Shown: positions 46,768-56,820 of the stretch, in pieces
Position numbering within the stretch: the first letter of the stretch is position 1
How the letters are laid out: every line of letters begins with the position of its first letter
From: Liolophura sinensis
Taxonomy: Eukaryota; Mollusca; Polyplacophora; Chitonida; Chitonidae
Length of the DNA: 64,000 bases
NCBI RefSeq assembly: GCF_032854445.1
Contig: NC_088304.1
Coordinates: forward strand, 12,347,704 to 12,411,703
Direction: 5' to 3'
The notes under the pieces: model-generated
Told to the model about the DNA's origin: nothing
The model's input: the letters and a program-made list of their open reading frames with translations, nothing else
Database searches by the model: none
Made by a program: the position numbers and the translations under genes

Positions 46768-47018
46768 ATTTATTTATTTATTTGATTGATGTACTCAAGA
46801 ATATTTCAATAATACGACTGTGGTCAGGATTATGGTAGGAGGAAAACGGGGCAGAGCCCACGGGAAACCCATGACGATCCACAGGTTGCTGGAAGACCTT
46901 CCCACGTACGTCCGCAGAGGAAGCCAGCATGAGCTGGACTCACACCAAACGCACTGGTGAGAGGCTCCTGGGTCATTACGCTGCGCTAGCGCGCTAACCA
47001 ACTCAGCCACGGAGGCCC
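46768..47018 (-). repeat. tRNA-derived SINE, near full length
   Basis: Antisense TTTATTTATTTATTTGATTG tail, then TACTCAAGAATATTTCA, GGGGCAGAGCCCACGGG and GAGGAAGCCAGCATGAGCTGG. The head ends GCTAACCAACTCAGCCACGGAGGCCCC, carrying a perfect box A (reverse of TGGCTGAGTTGG). Box B is damaged by a small deletion (GGACTCACACC). Confidence 0.92.
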
Positions 47019-47694
47019 CAAAATGGCCTAAGCAATAATAATTTGAACGCTAATCATCAATAAGAAACAATGGGAGATTTTATTGATTACATTCTGTACA
47101 GTACTGAATTACAGACACGCATATATACAATAGTTTGTTCACATGTAATCAAAATAAACTTGAGCAAATACTTGTATCGATATACAGGAAGGTGACACAA
47201 CCTGGATTTGAACCTGTATAAAACGGGTCCATGGTCTGAATCTATAGTCGCTGCCTTTGTGTAAGAAGGCCCTTCATTCCCTCAGACATCATCTTAACCA
47301 TTAACATGTACACATAAACAGGAGAAGCTGTACATTAATACATCAGATTCATCATTCAACTTTAAATGCAGCGGCCCAGCCATGCACACATGTACATGTA
47401 ACTTTGGGCACTCTTGCTATTTGGCTCCGCAGTAGTGTATTCAGAATGGGCATATACTTTGGGCACGTACGCTATTTACAGTATTTCACGTGAAGTTTAG
47501 CGTTTTTCAGGTGACATATTCTGCTCTGTTCTGAATGATTAATCCACATTTTAGGGCCACTTAGAGATTTTTTGTAAAATTTGGTTACCATCTCGTCAGA
47601 AAAACTTAAGCGTTGGTATCAAAAGTATGATTTTATGGTCTACAGATGTGCTTCTGAAAGTGGGCTTTTTCATACCAAACTTTAGGTAAAATAC
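47019..47694. other. Intergenic, nothing firm
   Basis: The reverse strand at 47205-47225 reads AGGTTCAAATCCAGGTTG, a good tRNA box B, but no matching box A or cloverleaf could be drawn, so no tRNA gene is called. Confidence 0.4.
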
Positions 47695-48500
47695 AGTCAC
47701 TCAATGATATTGTATTCATCTCTGTAGGAATATTTCTTGCACTATTCTCACATTAAGAACTCAATTTTATTTTATTCATCTTAGAGGGACTACTTCAGGC
47801 ACCACTGTAATTCAATTCAATGTCATCGATTCGACTCGGTGGGACTACTTTGGGCACTATTCTCACTTTAACAGCTCAATGGTATTTTATTCATCTCGGT
47901 GGGACTACTTTGAATACTGCTGCCCATCATTTAACTAAATTGTTATGTGGTCTGCTCAGTGGGACTACTCTGGGCACTATTCTCACTTTAGTCACTCAAG
48001 GGTATTTTTATTCATATTGGCAGGGTTATTTTCAGCACTGCTGTCATTTAACTCAATAGTATTGTAGTCTGCTCAGAGGGACTACTTTGGGCACTATTGT
48101 CATATGTACATGTAATCGGAGACTCAAAGACGAGCTTCACAAAAGGTCTAAATGATATTATTAAAAACGCATCGTTTTCTTCACTAATGCTGCAGTGCTT
48201 GTGTAGCCCATGTGTACTTTATGAGCATGCATACACCGGTAATTGTGACGTAATAAAGGAAAGAACAAATCAGTTTATAGCTATGGACTGTCTTGTTACA
48301 GGCAAGAAAGAGTTCTCCAATCATACTGTAATGAGGTCAGTGCGAAAACAATTTTGCTATATTCACCTGAGCAACATACTTTGGGCACTATTGTCACTTA
48401 ATGGTAATATATTCACCTTAGCAGACTACTTTGGGCACTACTGTCACTTAACTCATTGGTAATATATTCACCTGAGTAGCCTTCTTTAGGCACCACTGTC
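47695..48500. repeat. Approx. 57-bp minisatellite, interrupted
   Basis: The unit CACTCAATGGTATTTTATTC, ATCTCGGTGGGACTACTTTG, GGCACTATTCTCACTTTA recurs at about 47760-48110. After about 230 bp of unique sequence it recurs in a related form (AGCAACATACTTTGGGCACTATTGTCAC) at 48370-48500. Confidence 0.85.
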
Positions 48501-48579
48501 ATGTCACTCAGAAAATATAATGGCCTGTATATAATTTTACAGTATTTCTTCTCTGGGCGAGTGATATCTTATTATCGCA

Positions 48580-48585
48580 TTTATT
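48580..48585 (-). terminator. Candidate TMEM97 polyadenylation signal
   Basis: TTTATT on the + strand reads AATAAA on the - strand, about 200 bp after the TMEM97 stop codon. Confidence 0.4.
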
Positions 48586-48782
48586 TACGCACAGGTCACA
48601 AATTATTGACAATTCTGTTCAACATCAATTTCATAGTCATTCAAAAGTTTCATATTTCTTTTTTTCTAAAAAAAATCCCTCACGAAATAATATTTTTTTC
48701 TCTTTCAAATGTATGGGCCAACGACAATCTTTAATTTTTAACTACCATAACAGCTCACCTCATTGTACATGTACCGATAGAG

Positions 48783-49051
48783 TTATCTTCTCTTCTTACC
48801 ACCTTTTCCCTCCAGGGGAAGGTAGGCGGAGCTATTGAACAGTCCGTCAAGTAACATCAGTAAAGGAATGATGAAATACGGTGAGTAAATAGCAAGCAAA
48901 GTCAACCTTTCCTTCTGCGTCTTTGGGCAGGGGACTTTTGATTGGCTGGCATCATGGAGCATGATGTGGAAGCCAATGGCGACCAGCGTTGTGATCACAT
49001 GGGATGAGTAGATCATGTTAGGAATACGAATCCAAGGACACGCACGAGGCC
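48783..49051 (-). CDS. TMEM97: TMEM97 coding exon 3
   Basis: Acceptor TTTTAAAG|GG, where the two bases complete Gly86. Then [20 protein letters not shown] through [20 protein letters not shown] to KGGKKRR and stop TAA at 48783-48785. It contains membrane segments 3 and 4. Confidence 0.95.
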
Positions 49052-50161
49052 CTTTAAAAAACAAAAACAACCAAAAAAAAAAAAATATTTAATATTGTAC
49101 CTCATACTAATATTAATTATCTTTCTTACCTTTACAGTAATGGAATATCAGCATATTAAATGTCTTTCCAATGTCTAAAATGTTTAATGCCATAGCTAAT
49201 AGTTAAAAGCAATGTTCACCACGTTTCTTAGCCAATTTGCCATACCTCAATGTATTATGCTGCAAACGTATATGGTATCTGATTTATCTCCCCTTCGTCT
49301 GACTAAGTTGTCTCCCCTTAACCTATTTATCTCTAGATATCCGATACTCTCTGCAGCGCATGTGCCGCTCTCTACGCTCACTTTACATCACTGCCACCAC
49401 TAGACAAGCTTGACATTTCTAGCCTGAGCAACGCATGTAGGTTTGTTTAGGCTTAGGCTCACCACTGGTGTACTTACACGTAACTATTTAATCCGAATTC
49501 ATCAATAAAATTGTTTCTGGTGTGCAGGTTAGAATCATCCTGTGTATAGCTTGAATAAAGAGGATGCATATGTATAAGGTATTATTAGAAACAAAGACTG
49601 GGAACTTTGTGTTTCTGACATCGCTTCCTGCCTCATCACTGTGACCCCAGTGACCTTGGCATTGTTCAAGATTTCTGTACAAAACTTGCTAATGGTGGCA
49701 GTGAGGCGAAGCAAATGTACAGAGCAGCGCATGAGCTGTAAGAAGTATGGAAATAACCAACAGGATGAATTTGATTTTGTATTGTTGAGATATCCAAAGC
49801 AAGACAGCCCATCCATGTAAAACTTTAGTTATAGCCATTGAAATGCTGTTCATCTGTGTTTAAAAATGATCCAAGAAACGACACAATTCACTGATGTTTC
49901 AAGGTACCTTTTCACATAAAAAACATAACTTACCTTTAAAGAAAGCATATGTCGCAACAAGGATGTATGGGAACTGTATGAGCATTTCACACACAACAAA
50001 CGAGAGAAACCATGCGGTTGGGTCGGCCATCAAACAGTCTTTGAATTCCCTTGTGTACCAAGTCTTCAGTTCCACCAGCTGTAAACAATATTACATATAT
50101 ATATATATACATATATACAAACATGTGTATATATACATATATATAAACATGTGTATATATA

Positions 50162-50237
<76 letters not shown>

Positions 50238-53200
50238 ATACAAATTTTCACCACATCACATGTGGTATCAGAACATCACATGCGGTATCAAAACATTGCA
50301 TGCAGTATGAGAACATCACATGCAGTATCAGAACATCACATGTGGTATCAGAACATCACATGCAGTATCAGAACATCACATGCAGTATCAGAACATCACA
50401 TGCAGTATCAGAACATCACATGCAGTGTGAGAACATCACATGCAGTATGAGAACATCACATGCGGTATTCAGAACATCACCTGCGGTATCAGAACATTGC
50501 ATGCAGTATGACAACATAACATGCCAAATCAGCACATCACATGTGGTATCAGAACATCACCTGCGGTATCAGAACATTGCATGCAGTATGACAACATAAC
50601 ATGCCAAATCAGCACATCACATGTGGTATCAGAACATCACATGAGGTATCAGAATATCACATGCAGTATGAGAACATCACATGCAGTATGAGAACATCAC
50701 ATGCAGTTTGAGAACATTGCATGCAGTATGAGAACCTCACATGCAGTATGAGAACATCACATGCATTATCAGAACATCACTTGCAGTTCAGAACATCACA
50801 TGCATTATCACAAAATCACATGCATTATCAGAACATCACATGCGGTATCAAAACATCATATGTGGTATCAGAACATCACATGCGGTACCAGAATATCACA
50901 TGCGGTATCAGGACATGATATGCATTTTCAGAACATCACATGCATAATGATGTCAAAAGGAAACTAAAATTGGAGGCCCAATTACCACATTACATTATAG
51001 GCCAGGATTCAAAGTCCACTCAGCGAGCCTAGACTACAAACACGAAATCTTAGACATCATGGGTCAGAGATCAGACATGATTGTGGTGAACCAAGAAAAT
51101 AGCTGAAATTTACTATCATAGCCCAAAAAGTCCGGGGTCCAGGGGCCGCCTAGGCCCCGGAAGCTAGAAAAATCTGCGGAAAACAGGTAAATTAATCGAA
51201 ACTGAACAAAGAAAAAGCGGAATTCCGCTAAAAAGCGGAAAAAAATCATGTCTGAGAGATGGGCTTTGAAAAGTATAGAACATATACATGTACCTGCTCT
51301 ATATAGACACAAGATGTCTAAATGTTGCTGGGATGGTTGGGTGTAGGCTGTATGAGATTAATAGTTTGAAAGGCTATCCAAGCAAATCAGGCGAGGGACA
51401 ACGGGTTACTTAGGCCCCAGAGGCTATGATTCAGGCCCGAGAGGCTGTGACTCAGGCCCCGGAAGCTGTGACTTAGACCGCAGAGGTTGTGACTCAGGCC
51501 CCAGAGGCTGTGACTCTAGATTGTCATGGACAATGTCTCTGTTATTCAAAGTCATGATGTAGGGCTGAAAGAGTACAGAGCTCAAAAAGCTAGGCTCTGA
51601 ACCCAACCCAACCTATGCAACCCATCCACCCCCCACCCTCCCCAAAGTCACACCCATCCCACCCACACCCACGTTCCACTCACGTTACAACACCATTGAT
51701 GCAGTATCAGAGCATCCCTTGCAGTATCAGAACATCACATGCAGATCAGTCCATCCACAATGTGTTCATCCAGATTAGAAAAATTACATACATATAAGCT
51801 GAAATATTTTTAAATGTTTATGCAAATTTTGTTCAACATGTTATTAAAATATATTTACGTTATGTTTTTCATCTAAAATGTTAACACATTTAACATTTTA
51901 CCTCACTTTTTTTATTTTCTATTCTGAAGAATAGGATTTGAGCGAGCGAGTGTTTGAGGTTTAACGTAGTACTCAACAATTTTTCAGTCATATGACGAGT
52001 GTATGTAATATGCCTCCTTCTTGCAGGACAGACTTCCACCGCTCTTTCATCTAGTGCTGCTTCACTAAGACGACTTACCGAAGGCAAGTAAGCCGCCCCG
52101 CCCGAGCCATTATAGTGATACGGGTCAAACAGTTGTTGCACTATCCCCTTCACACTGAACGCCAAGAGAGGAAATTACAACTTCCTAAGGTCCTAGGTGT
52201 GACACGACCCAGGATTGACCCGGGATCCACAGCACTCAACGCGGATGCTCTACCAACTGTGCTTTCAGGGCCGGTGAAAAGGATTTGAGTGTTTAAAACA
52301 AATTTCGACATTGAAAACACATAGTTGTGAGCTCATGTCCAGCATTTACATGCACATGTAATTGCTAATTAAGAGCTCATCACCTCAATAGCTCATGCCA
52401 TCCTAAGGGCCATGCCGTGCTAAGGGCTCATGACTTACTAACTGAAGGGCTTAACTGTGCTGCCCTACAGGCTCATGTCCTCCTAATTACATGTGTATGT
52501 AATTGCTAATTAAGAGCTCACCACCTCAATAGCTCATGCCATCCTAAGGGCCCATGCTCTGCTAAGGGCTCATGACTTACTAACTGAAGGGCTTAACTGT
52601 GCTGCCCTACAGGCTCATGTCCTCCTAATTACATGTGTATGTAATTGCTAATTAAGAGCTCACCACCTCAATAGCTCATGCCATCCTAAGGGCCCATGCT
52701 GTGCTAAGGGCTCATGCCTTACTAACTGAAGGTGTTTAACTGTGCTGCCCTACAGGCTCATGTCAACCTACGGGCTCATGTCCAAAGGGTTCATGTCCTA
52801 AGGGCTCACGCCGTGCTAAGCACTCATGCCTCACTAACTGAAGTGCTCAACTGTCCTACTGGCTCGTGTCCTAAGGGCTCACGCCGTGCTAAGCACTCAT
52901 GCCTCACTAACTGAAGTGCTCAAATGTCCTACAGGCTCATGTGCTAGGTCTCCTAAGGGCCCCTGCCGTACTAAAAGGAAGGGCTTGTGTTCTAGGCACA
53001 GGAGCGCTTATCAAGTTATCTATCTGTGGATAATCTGGTCTCTCAACACAAACTATACCGGTATGCCATAAAATTAGAGCCCCGGCCTGTGGTCCTATTA
53101 TTCAAGGCTTACACCAGTGCAATATCACCTAATATTATCAACACTTACTGCATCCGGGTAATACGTGGAAGAAAACAGCGCCTGAGAATCAACGAATATC

Positions 53201-53259
53201 GTAATTGGAATATGTGTGGCGAAGTACAGGCACCAAACCACGTCCAGCAAGCGTGCCAT
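48783..53259 (-). CDS. TMEM97: TMEM97 (sigma-2 receptor), three coding exons, complete
   Basis: Exons on the - strand: 53259-53149, 50078-49934 and 49051-48783. Together they encode 174 residues (human 176). This is an EXPERA-family four-helix membrane protein of the ER, linked to sterol transport with NPC1 and known as the sigma-2 receptor. Membrane segments lie at about 8-28, 61-84, 96-118 and 135-157. Conserved blocks are [44 protein letters not shown] and [20 protein letters not shown]. The ligand-site acids are present: Asp24, Asp51 and Glu68, equivalent to human Asp29, Asp56 and Glu73. The C-terminus KGGKKRR is a Lys/Arg ER-retention type end. All introns are GT-AG, phases agree and no frame break is seen. 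It is convergent with ODAD1. Confidence 0.96.
49052..49933. other. TMEM97 intron 2
   Basis: Nothing recognised. The minus frame at 49535-49816 is open for 93 codons but has no family features and no matching splice sites. Confidence 0.5.
49934..50078 (-). CDS. TMEM97: TMEM97 coding exon 2
   Basis: Acceptor GTTTACAG|CTG in phase 0. Encodes [40 protein letters not shown] and VATYAFFK. Donor AAAG|GTAAGT leaves one base for exon 3. It holds the second ligand-site Asp (51), Glu68 and membrane segment 2. Confidence 0.96.
50092..50240. repeat. (TA)n then (TG)n microsatellite
   Basis: Interrupted TA stretches (ATATACATATATACAAACATG), a long TA run to 50216, then about 11 TG. It is 14 bp from the TMEM97 exon 2 acceptor on the intron side, which leaves little room for a normal pyrimidine tract. 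Confidence 0.93.
50250..50950. repeat. 20-bp minisatellite in TMEM97 intron 1, about 33 copies
   Basis: The unit ATGCAGTATCAGAACATCAC repeats with variants (GCGGTATC, GCATTATC, GCAGTATGAG). A longer block containing ATGACAACATAACATGCC occurs twice (50506 and 50588). Two or three detached copies lie at 51700-51745. Confidence 0.95.
50951..51937. other. TMEM97 intron 1, middle
   Basis: Contains five copies of an approx. 21-bp GAGGCTGTGACTCAGGCCCC repeat at 51413-51515 and the detached copies of the 20-bp minisatellite at 51700-51745. Otherwise nothing recognised. Confidence 0.6.
51938..52280 (-). repeat. Second-family SINE, near full length
   Basis: In sense orientation: CCGGCCCTGAAAGCACAGTTGGTAGAGC (box A), GGATCCCGGGTCAATCCTGG (box B region), TGTCACACCTAGGACCTTAGG, GGAAGTTGTAATTTCC, GTGTGAAGGGGATAGTGCAAC, CACTATAATGGCTCGGGCGG, and a tail AACCTCAAACACTCGCTCGCTC. 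Its core also carries TCATATGAC and GTTGAGTACTACGTTAAACC, the second reminiscent of the main family. Confidence 0.88.
52350..52985. repeat. Approx. 120-140-bp tandem repeat with CTAAGGGCTCATG submotif
   Basis: A block containing AATTGCTAATTAAGAGCTCA, CCTCAATAGCTCATGCCATC, GCTAAGGGCTCATGACTTAC and CTGTGCTGCCCTACAGGCTC occurs three times (52360, 52500, 52630). It is followed by shorter derivatives (CTAAGGGCTCACGCCGTGCTAAGCACTCATGCC) to about 52985. Confidence 0.92.
53149..53259 (-). CDS. TMEM97: TMEM97 coding exon 1
   Basis: Starts ATG at 53259 in context AACGATGG. Encodes [20 protein letters not shown] and [16 protein letters not shown], 37 codons, ending at donor GCA|GTAAGT in phase 0. It contains membrane segment 1 and the first ligand-site Asp (24). 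Confidence 0.95.
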
Positions 53260-54478
53260 CGTTGCTGTTTGAGACCCTATGTCCGCCTGCCTGCCAAGTC
53301 ACGCCACTTTGTTTACGATACAGGTCACGCAGGAGTTGCCTACCTTACACCGATCAGCGCCAACCACACGATGAATGATTTGCCGGTCTGACATGTCCTG
53401 TGCATACATTTGATGTACACGGAATATCAGGATGAGGGTACTTCGTTCATGGGAGTTCCACATGGGCGAGCCAGGGGAGTAGCCTTGCGGTCACAGCCCA
53501 TAGTTCTTCTTACATCCATACTAGGCTGCTTGCAGCATCGTGCTGTCACCGAACCACTGATACTTTCCACTGTCATTATAAACGAGGAAAACGACAAACG
53601 TTCCCGTTTTGCCATTTGAAAGTTTGCGTGTGAGCCGTCAATGACAAACTTCCAGATGCAAAATCAGACAAACGTGATTTATGCCAAGACATTAAAGAAA
53701 TTGAATTCATAAAATTTTTTATCTTTTACGATAAATTAGCATTTGCTGTCCAAACTTGGTAGTACCGGTAGTTAATTATTTTTTTTTTAAATCTATACGT
53801 GAACCTTCAATACACTGTAGGCCTACATATGGTCCATGCCTGCTTTCCTAAAACAGGAGGCAAATACACAATTTAATTTGGATCAAAATGAAAAATTGAA
53901 CTGGGTTTGTCCGCAGTTCACGAAAAAAAACCAACAAAGTTAAATATATTCTAGATACAAAAAACAGGATCTATTACTAATTTAGCACGTAGAGCGCATC
54001 GCGGAAGAAATGCCGGTCTGTTACCGTAGGCTATGTAGGCCTGGCCTACCAGGAATTTATATACCCGTATAAAACGATGTTGGTTTTTTTTTTCTTCTTT
54101 GTATAGTTAATTGTTCATGTAAGATTACGTATCTAAGCCAATATCAGGAGGTCTTTGTGTAGGCCTACTGCCATAGGTGTTGTTAAGCATTATTGCATGA
54201 GAAGAAGTCAGTTTCTATTTATACGCATGCGTAAATTAGGCCCTACTATTGCAACATATGCATTGTCACAGATACATTCACGACTCTTTGACTTTACGAC
54301 TATTAATTATAAAATTATCACAGTAGGCCTATAAATTGGGGTTATTGACACAGACTACGCTACTACTAATAGTAGGCCTATAGACCTATACAACTTAGTT
54401 AATTAGGCCTATAGGCCTAGGTACTATATGGGTTGGGAGTAGGCCTACCAGAAGAAACAAAAAACGATAACCCACCTA
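53260..54478. other. TMEM97 upstream region, no other gene seen
   Basis: Presumed 5' UTR and promoter of TMEM97 lie at the low-coordinate end. Opposite-strand frames at 53410-53619 overlap each other and show no family. AGGCCTATAGGCCTA-type repeats are dense at 54320-54450. Confidence 0.4.
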
Positions 54479-54830
54479 CAGTAATTGTTCAGGAAAAGTC
54501 TGAACGCATGGAATCCACTGTTACGCAATATCCTAAAGGGCGTAATTATGAAAATAATTGACAGATTTCCATTAATCTTAAGCATGCATAAGTCCAAGTG
54601 ATAGACAAGATGTATGCCAAGTTTCATAGAAATAGATTCAGTACTTTAGGAAGAGTTGCATGGACAAAGTCTGAATGCATGGAAAGCACTGTTACGCAAA
54701 CGCCTAAATCGGCGTAATTATGAAAATAATTACCAGATCCCTATTAATCTTAAGCATGCATAAGTTCAAGTGATAGACAAGATGTATGCTAAGTTTTATT
54801 CAAATCGGCACAGTACATGTAGTGTACGAG
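54479..54830. repeat. Approx. 175-bp direct duplication
   Basis: Two adjacent copies share GTCTGAACGCATGGAATCCACTGTTACGCAA, GGCGTAATTATGAAAATAATT and CTTAAGCATGCATAAGTCCAAGTGATAGACAAGATGTATG. A GACAGACGGACAGACAGGGTGATTCCAGTAT end follows at 54858-54885, a motif that looks like the end of a dispersed element. Confidence 0.85.
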
Positions 54831-54897
54831 ATGCATGGGGAAAAACTCGCCTACAGACAGACGGACAGACAGGGTGATTCCAGTATCCCGCTCCTCC

Positions 54898-55142
54898 CCT
54901 TTAAAAAAGAATGTGTTAATTTTAACACTAGAATGTGTTTAACTAAGCTAGAATGTATTCTGTTATTTCAACACAATATTCTGTCATATTCAACACAACA
55001 TCCTGTTATTCTAATAGATGTTGGATTAATAGAATTTGTGTGTTAGATTTAACAGAATAATCTACTACAATAGCAGAACACATTCCAACATCAATCAGAC
55101 TACAGGCTTTATGTTAAAATTAACAGTTTAATTTTTTTAGTT
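54898..55142. mobile_element. Second copy of the 13-kb MITE family, diverged
   Basis: Right end CAATAGCAGAACACATTCCA, CATCAATCAGAC, ATGTTAAAATTAACAG, TTTTTTTAGT matches the right end of the MITE at 13051-13302 in order. The left end (TTAAAAAAGAATGTGTTAATTTTAACA) is a weak inverted match to it. Internal TGTTATTCTAATAG and AGATTTAACAGAATAATC segments are also related. Confidence 0.7.
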
Positions 55143-56820
55143 TATAATAAACTCAGGATTTACATGTCTCACTTGCTTTCATGCAAATTAACATTTAAAA
55201 CAGACACATGCTGGCAACTTTCCATTGGTGAAACTCATGAACTCGCACGTGAGCCTACCCAGACAATCAGTATTTGCGCTGGATTTATCTTTCCAGCTAT
55301 ATTGAAGGAAATATTTCTAATAAGAAACAATGTTCTTTTCCACTGGTCCAGAAGTATTGCGGTAGAATGTTTACCAAGTTTAAGTCAAAAGTATTTTGGT
55401 AATGTATACACTGGTCATGTGATATTGCGATAAGCTGCTATTACTAATTAAACACTTACAGGAACAGTTTCATGTAATAAAACCCTAACTGAGGTAAACT
55501 TGTGACCATTTGCCAACTATCGCATAGTCGTTGCTGCTTTGGGTTTAATTTCCACGCTGTCGTCTTATATTGATGAATCCCTGCATACAAAAAATGTTTC
55601 TGCTGGTGGACATCCCATAACACCACTGAAGCCTGGGGCCTGCTTGTCTTTGCATGGATCCGTCTTATTTCGCGCTTTATATTCTTGCTTAATTCTTTGT
55701 TCTTTGTCGATTTGGGCTGAAGGTTGATTGGGAACTGGCCTTGTGAATATTGACCTGGATCGTCCATTTTGGTTGAATTCTGGTATACGAATGTCTGCTT
55801 TGACGTTAAGATTTCGAAAATACTTAGAGTAATTATTTTTAAGATTAAAGACTTGTTTTGGACTGTAAGATGGGCTTTCAATGCTAATGACAAACCTTGC
55901 GAACCTTACTTACTCAGTGTATGGTTGTGCATGAAGAAACGAATCTGCGACCGGTTTCATGAAACTCACTTAGCTCAAATGACTACGTATGTTGAACAGG
56001 TATGAAGTGTACTTAGATAAGGGCTACTTAACATTAAGTATGCTTCATGAAACAGACCCCTGACATTATTTACCTGCTTTAATCGGCCAAACAAAATTGA
56101 CTGTGGAAAGCTGGCCATGTCATTTATGATCCATTCAACCCGTGCATGCACCTTACAATCAAATTTTGAAACCTGGGACATTATTTAATTCAGCAAAAAA
56201 ACGGGTGTTTTTGGACACACCTTTCAGTGGACTTTATTTACCAATGCAAACGTCATTTTTTTTTTGGAAAGAACACATAGTGTTCCACCGCGTCGAAATC
56301 AATACCTTTCAATCGCTAGGCCTGTCATGTACTCTTATGTACAAGAATCTTAAGATTCCTCTTACCTCATTGTTCTTGGAGCCGTAATAGCTCTCTTATA
56401 CATGTCGAGCGCTGTAAGACCACTATGGGTAGCCTTTCACCATATATGATGGGAGTCGCACTTTGGAAAGTTCGGCAGCAGAATGCCACAGGTCGCTAGT
56501 TTAATCCTAGCGCTCCGATTTCTTCCAGGCACCTATACAACTAAATTTTGTCATATTTAAAGTGAGCCTTTGAATGTCTTGAGCATTTATAGGCTGAAAG
56601 AAGAATCAACTAAATAAATTAATCCACCTATTAAAGTTGGACCATGCGTCAATCAAATCACTAAAAATCGTGTAACTCGTGCAATCGTATAACTCATTCC
56701 AATATAAATCTAATGAAAAGCCTGACCTTATAGTATTTCACTCCTACATCAAGAAGATTCTTTCAAAGTCGATGGAAACAAGACCCATTTTCCAAAATAT
56801 CCTACAGCCTTTTTCTTTCA
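55143..56820. other. Intergenic, no supported gene
   Basis: The longest frame is 145 codons on the minus strand (55456-55893), with a hydrophilic Lys/Gln-rich middle after an internal Met at about 55768. It has no recognised domain, so I leave it uncalled. No clear repeat is seen. Confidence 0.35.

Noticed and set aside
47190-47290. tRNA gene on the minus strand
   Set aside because: Box B is good, but the preceding sequence does not fold into acceptor, D and anticodon arms. At most a decayed SINE head.
49894-50450. Overlapping open frames of 99-138 codons
   Set aside because: Products of the TA/TG microsatellite and the 20-bp minisatellite. They lie antisense to TMEM97 exon 2.
53026-53391. 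121-codon + strand frame
   Set aside because: Shadow of TMEM97 exon 1, which is the real coding sequence on the opposite strand.
55456-55893. 145-codon minus-strand frame
   Set aside because: Longest frame in its region, but no recognised domain or convincing splice sites. Left uncalled for lack of support.
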